Source: Oxyruncus cristatus
Lineage: Eukaryota > Chordata > Aves > Passeriformes > Cotingidae
Reading direction: 5' to 3'
Assembly: GCA_013399855.1 (NCBI GenBank)
Contig: VXAY01000170.1
Span: 166,777 to 230,776 of the forward strand
DNA: 64,000 bases
Positions within the stretch are counted from its first letter, which is position 1; each line of letters opens with the position of its first letter. A model generated the notes under the pieces. That model was given only the letters and a program-made list of their open reading frames with translations, was not told where the DNA came from and searched no databases. The position numbers and the translations under genes were made by a program. This document shows positions 61,601-64,000 of this stretch, piece by piece.

Positions 61601-64000
61601 GCCTGGACCCAAATGCTGTGCCATCTTTTCTGCTGGAAAATGTCCCAAATGAACAAGCCTGGTTGGCCTATGGCAAAAGAATTTTGCCAATAGTTCTCTG
61701 AGGGCATATTGGAATGGACACTTTGATCACAACCTTCTGGTTGGTTTCTCTTTTATTGTGCTTTTCATCAAGCTTCCTCCCTGTCAGTGCTGAGCAAGTA
61801 ACATGTGTGACCAATACAAAAAGAAACAGGGAGGTGGTGCCTTCCCAGCCAAGTCAGCCAGTGGAAACTTGCCAAATATGCATGTCATTCACTTGTTGTC
61901 TCAGACGCTGCCAGAATATTTTGAGCAGCAAAAGCCGCTGCAGCCCTGCTAGCTGGAGGGTATGAGCTGTCAGGCTGGCTGTCCAGTGCTCAATACCTGA
62001 CTTTCCCCACTTCCCAGTGCTCAATATCTGACTGTTTTCCATCTTAACAGCAGTTTCCCTGCTGGATTTGTTCCTGAGGCTTTCCTGACAGATAACGGGG
62101 CTGAGTCTGGCAGTGTGACTGAGACAAGTCTGCCACAAGTTCCAAATCCAGGTCCAACCAAGTAGTGAGGCTGAGCAAGAATTCCCAGAAGGCACATGCA
62201 CAGAGAGAACATATATGCAATTCCTGTGCATATGTACATATACAACACATATATACAGAGATCAGCACTGGGGAGCACACTCAGCACTCACAGCAATACC
62301 AATGGCACAGATGGCCTCACTTGTTCCCTCCAGGGCAGTTCAGGGTGAGGGCCCAGTAGAGTCTGTGTAGATGCTCATCCGTACAAGAGGAACATACCAG
62401 TACCTGGGCACAGACATTCTGTGTGCCCAGTAGCTGTCCCTGGATCCCAGTCTGCCCAGGCCACATGGTGTGCTCCTCATGACTTGTACAAAGGCAGCTC
62501 TGGGAATCCTTCCTGAAAAGGGACTGGAGAGGTGTTACATGGCTGAAGGAATGGGAGCCCCTTCCTGCTCCTTCAGATAACCTGAGTTTGATCATCTACT
62601 GCCACTGTACAAAGCCACATTTTGCTGCATTGTTTATGGATATAATTTATATAATTTTTAGGGTATGGTTCAATGTTTTCTTTTACTGTTAACAACCATT
62701 GCTTTTTGCCTTTTTTTTTTTTTTTTTTTGGTGCATTATATTAGCTTCCCCAGCTCCTCTGAGTTACATCTTGTTAAAACATACAGAAACCAGCAGCCTG
62801 TGAATTTTCCAGAAGTGTTTTGTATATCTGGGATCCAGCAGCTCTAGTTCTTTGAGGACAGTAATTTTTCTGCAGTTGTCACCAGATTTGTCATTGTTCT
62901 GGACTTGCCTTTCTAGAGGGGAAGACAGATGTACTACTGCTTAACTGTACTGCCTGATGGGTCAGTTGCTGTCATTCATGTGGATAAAACTCTCCCACAT
63001 TTTTCAGCAAGAGCTAAATGTCTGGATAACAAAAAGGAGAAATGAATTGGGGTTGCATATTCCTTCCCTTATGTTGGACTTGACTTCAGTGCTTTCCTGA
63101 TGGAGGTCCCATTTCTGCCATTTGGAGACAGGGTTGGTTCTTGATTTGTATTGACATCTGACTTGTGTCTGATGCCAAAAATACTATGACATTTCTCATT
63201 TCCTCAGTTCAGGAAAGGAATTGACCACTTTGACCCTACTCCATTCCCACATCTGTGAATTAGAAATCAGAGCCTTTGACCATGCCTCTATAGGTATCCC
63301 ACTGGATTTTCTTTCCCAAGTCTTCTGTGATAACGTCGTCTGGTTGCAGAAACTGTACAGCAAATTTGTGCTGTGGCTGCGCTGTGCCAAACAAAATTTT
63401 TCTTGGTATCAGAAAATCACTTGGCAATGCAGGCCTATGCTGCTCTTCAGCCCAGAGATTGTACTAACATACCTTTAATTTCTGTTACATTTCATTTCAT
63501 AGAGAATCTAATTCATTATTTTTGTTTTATTTATATGTTTTCTGTCTGAAATTTTTTCCTAAGGCACCATTCATTTTGTTTTATTACTGGACCCCATAGT
63601 GTGGGACTCTGTCTTTTTTTTTTTTTTTTTCAGTTTCTGTTTGGGCTACTTATCCCTGTCACCTTTCTGAGGTTGTTCTGCTGAGAACCCATTTCTGCCA
63701 ATTGTTCCCAGGTGCTTATCAGGATAGAAATCCCTAATAATATTAGTAACATTAAACTGAAGATATCTGAAGCTGATCCACGCCTCTTATTTTAATTAAT
63801 TCTGATAATGGCTGTGAGAGGCTTTGGTAACAGTATTGGTTAAGCAAATTCCTATCAAGCTTCTCTGCACAGAGAAAGAACCCTTTCTGATACTGCACCT
63901 GAACTGACTAAAGCAACAAAGTTCAAAAAACCTTTGCCAAAAAGAGGGAGCTTCGTAGTTTCTCACAGTCTCTTCCAGTTTGAACTTTCTTTACGAATGA
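58626..64000. other. Intergenic stretch to the right edge
   Basis: No gene recognised. Simple repeats only: GT-rich at 61521-61554, and T runs at 62711-62729 and 63613-63630. Open frames such as 58882-59253 and 60849-61154 match no family I recognise. Confidence 0.45.

Overview
The window reads as bird nuclear DNA, probably from a songbird or a relative. The grounds are several CR1 LINE tails, class II and alpharetrovirus-type endogenous retroviruses (ERVs), and two tandem sarcomeric myosin heavy chain (MYH) genes with the exon layout of vertebrate fast-muscle MYH clusters. Both genes lie on the minus strand. Exons were placed from splice dinucleotides, reading frame and the family's typical exon sizes; no alignment program was available.

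Layout. (1) 79-16490, minus: MYH gene 1, cut by the left edge after coding exon 28 (family numbering, in which the ATG lies in exon 3), so the 3' third of the rod is outside. (2) 16.5-25.1 kb: spacer with gene 1's promoter side, a partial minus-strand ERV (LTR plus env) enclosed by a 255-bp direct repeat, and a CpG-rich patch. (3) 25155-42992, minus: MYH gene 2, complete apart from a 251-N gap in exon 24. Its 38 coding exons sum to 5832 nt, or 1943 codons plus stop. (4) 43.1-51.1 kb: an old plus-strand betaretrovirus-like ERV with paired LTRs and tRNA-Lys-type primer site, carrying broken gag, dUTPase, protease, RT and integrase, and itself hit by at least two later LTR insertions and probably a third. 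(5) 51.1-64.0 kb: mostly featureless spacer with decayed CR1 pieces and a 90-bp relic of a third MYH gene (exon 27).

The two MYH genes would encode fast-type motor proteins that act in thick filaments. Their similarity is a patchwork. Some stretches, introns included, are 99.3-99.9% identical without indels (949-1882, 4828-5148, 10262-11716 and 12236-12938, each against gene 2). Exons between them differ by 18-22% (exons 18 and 28) and most other introns barely align. Recent, repeated gene conversion between neighbouring paralogs is the best reading, with assembly cross-filling as the alternative to exclude.

I found no wholly new system. The most informative signals are the conversion mosaic, the GC-AG intron shared by both genes, the glycine-repeat difference in actin-binding loop 2, the shared promoter block, the fossil MYH exon, and a repeat-flanked ERV that looks like a filled and an empty haplotype joined end to end.
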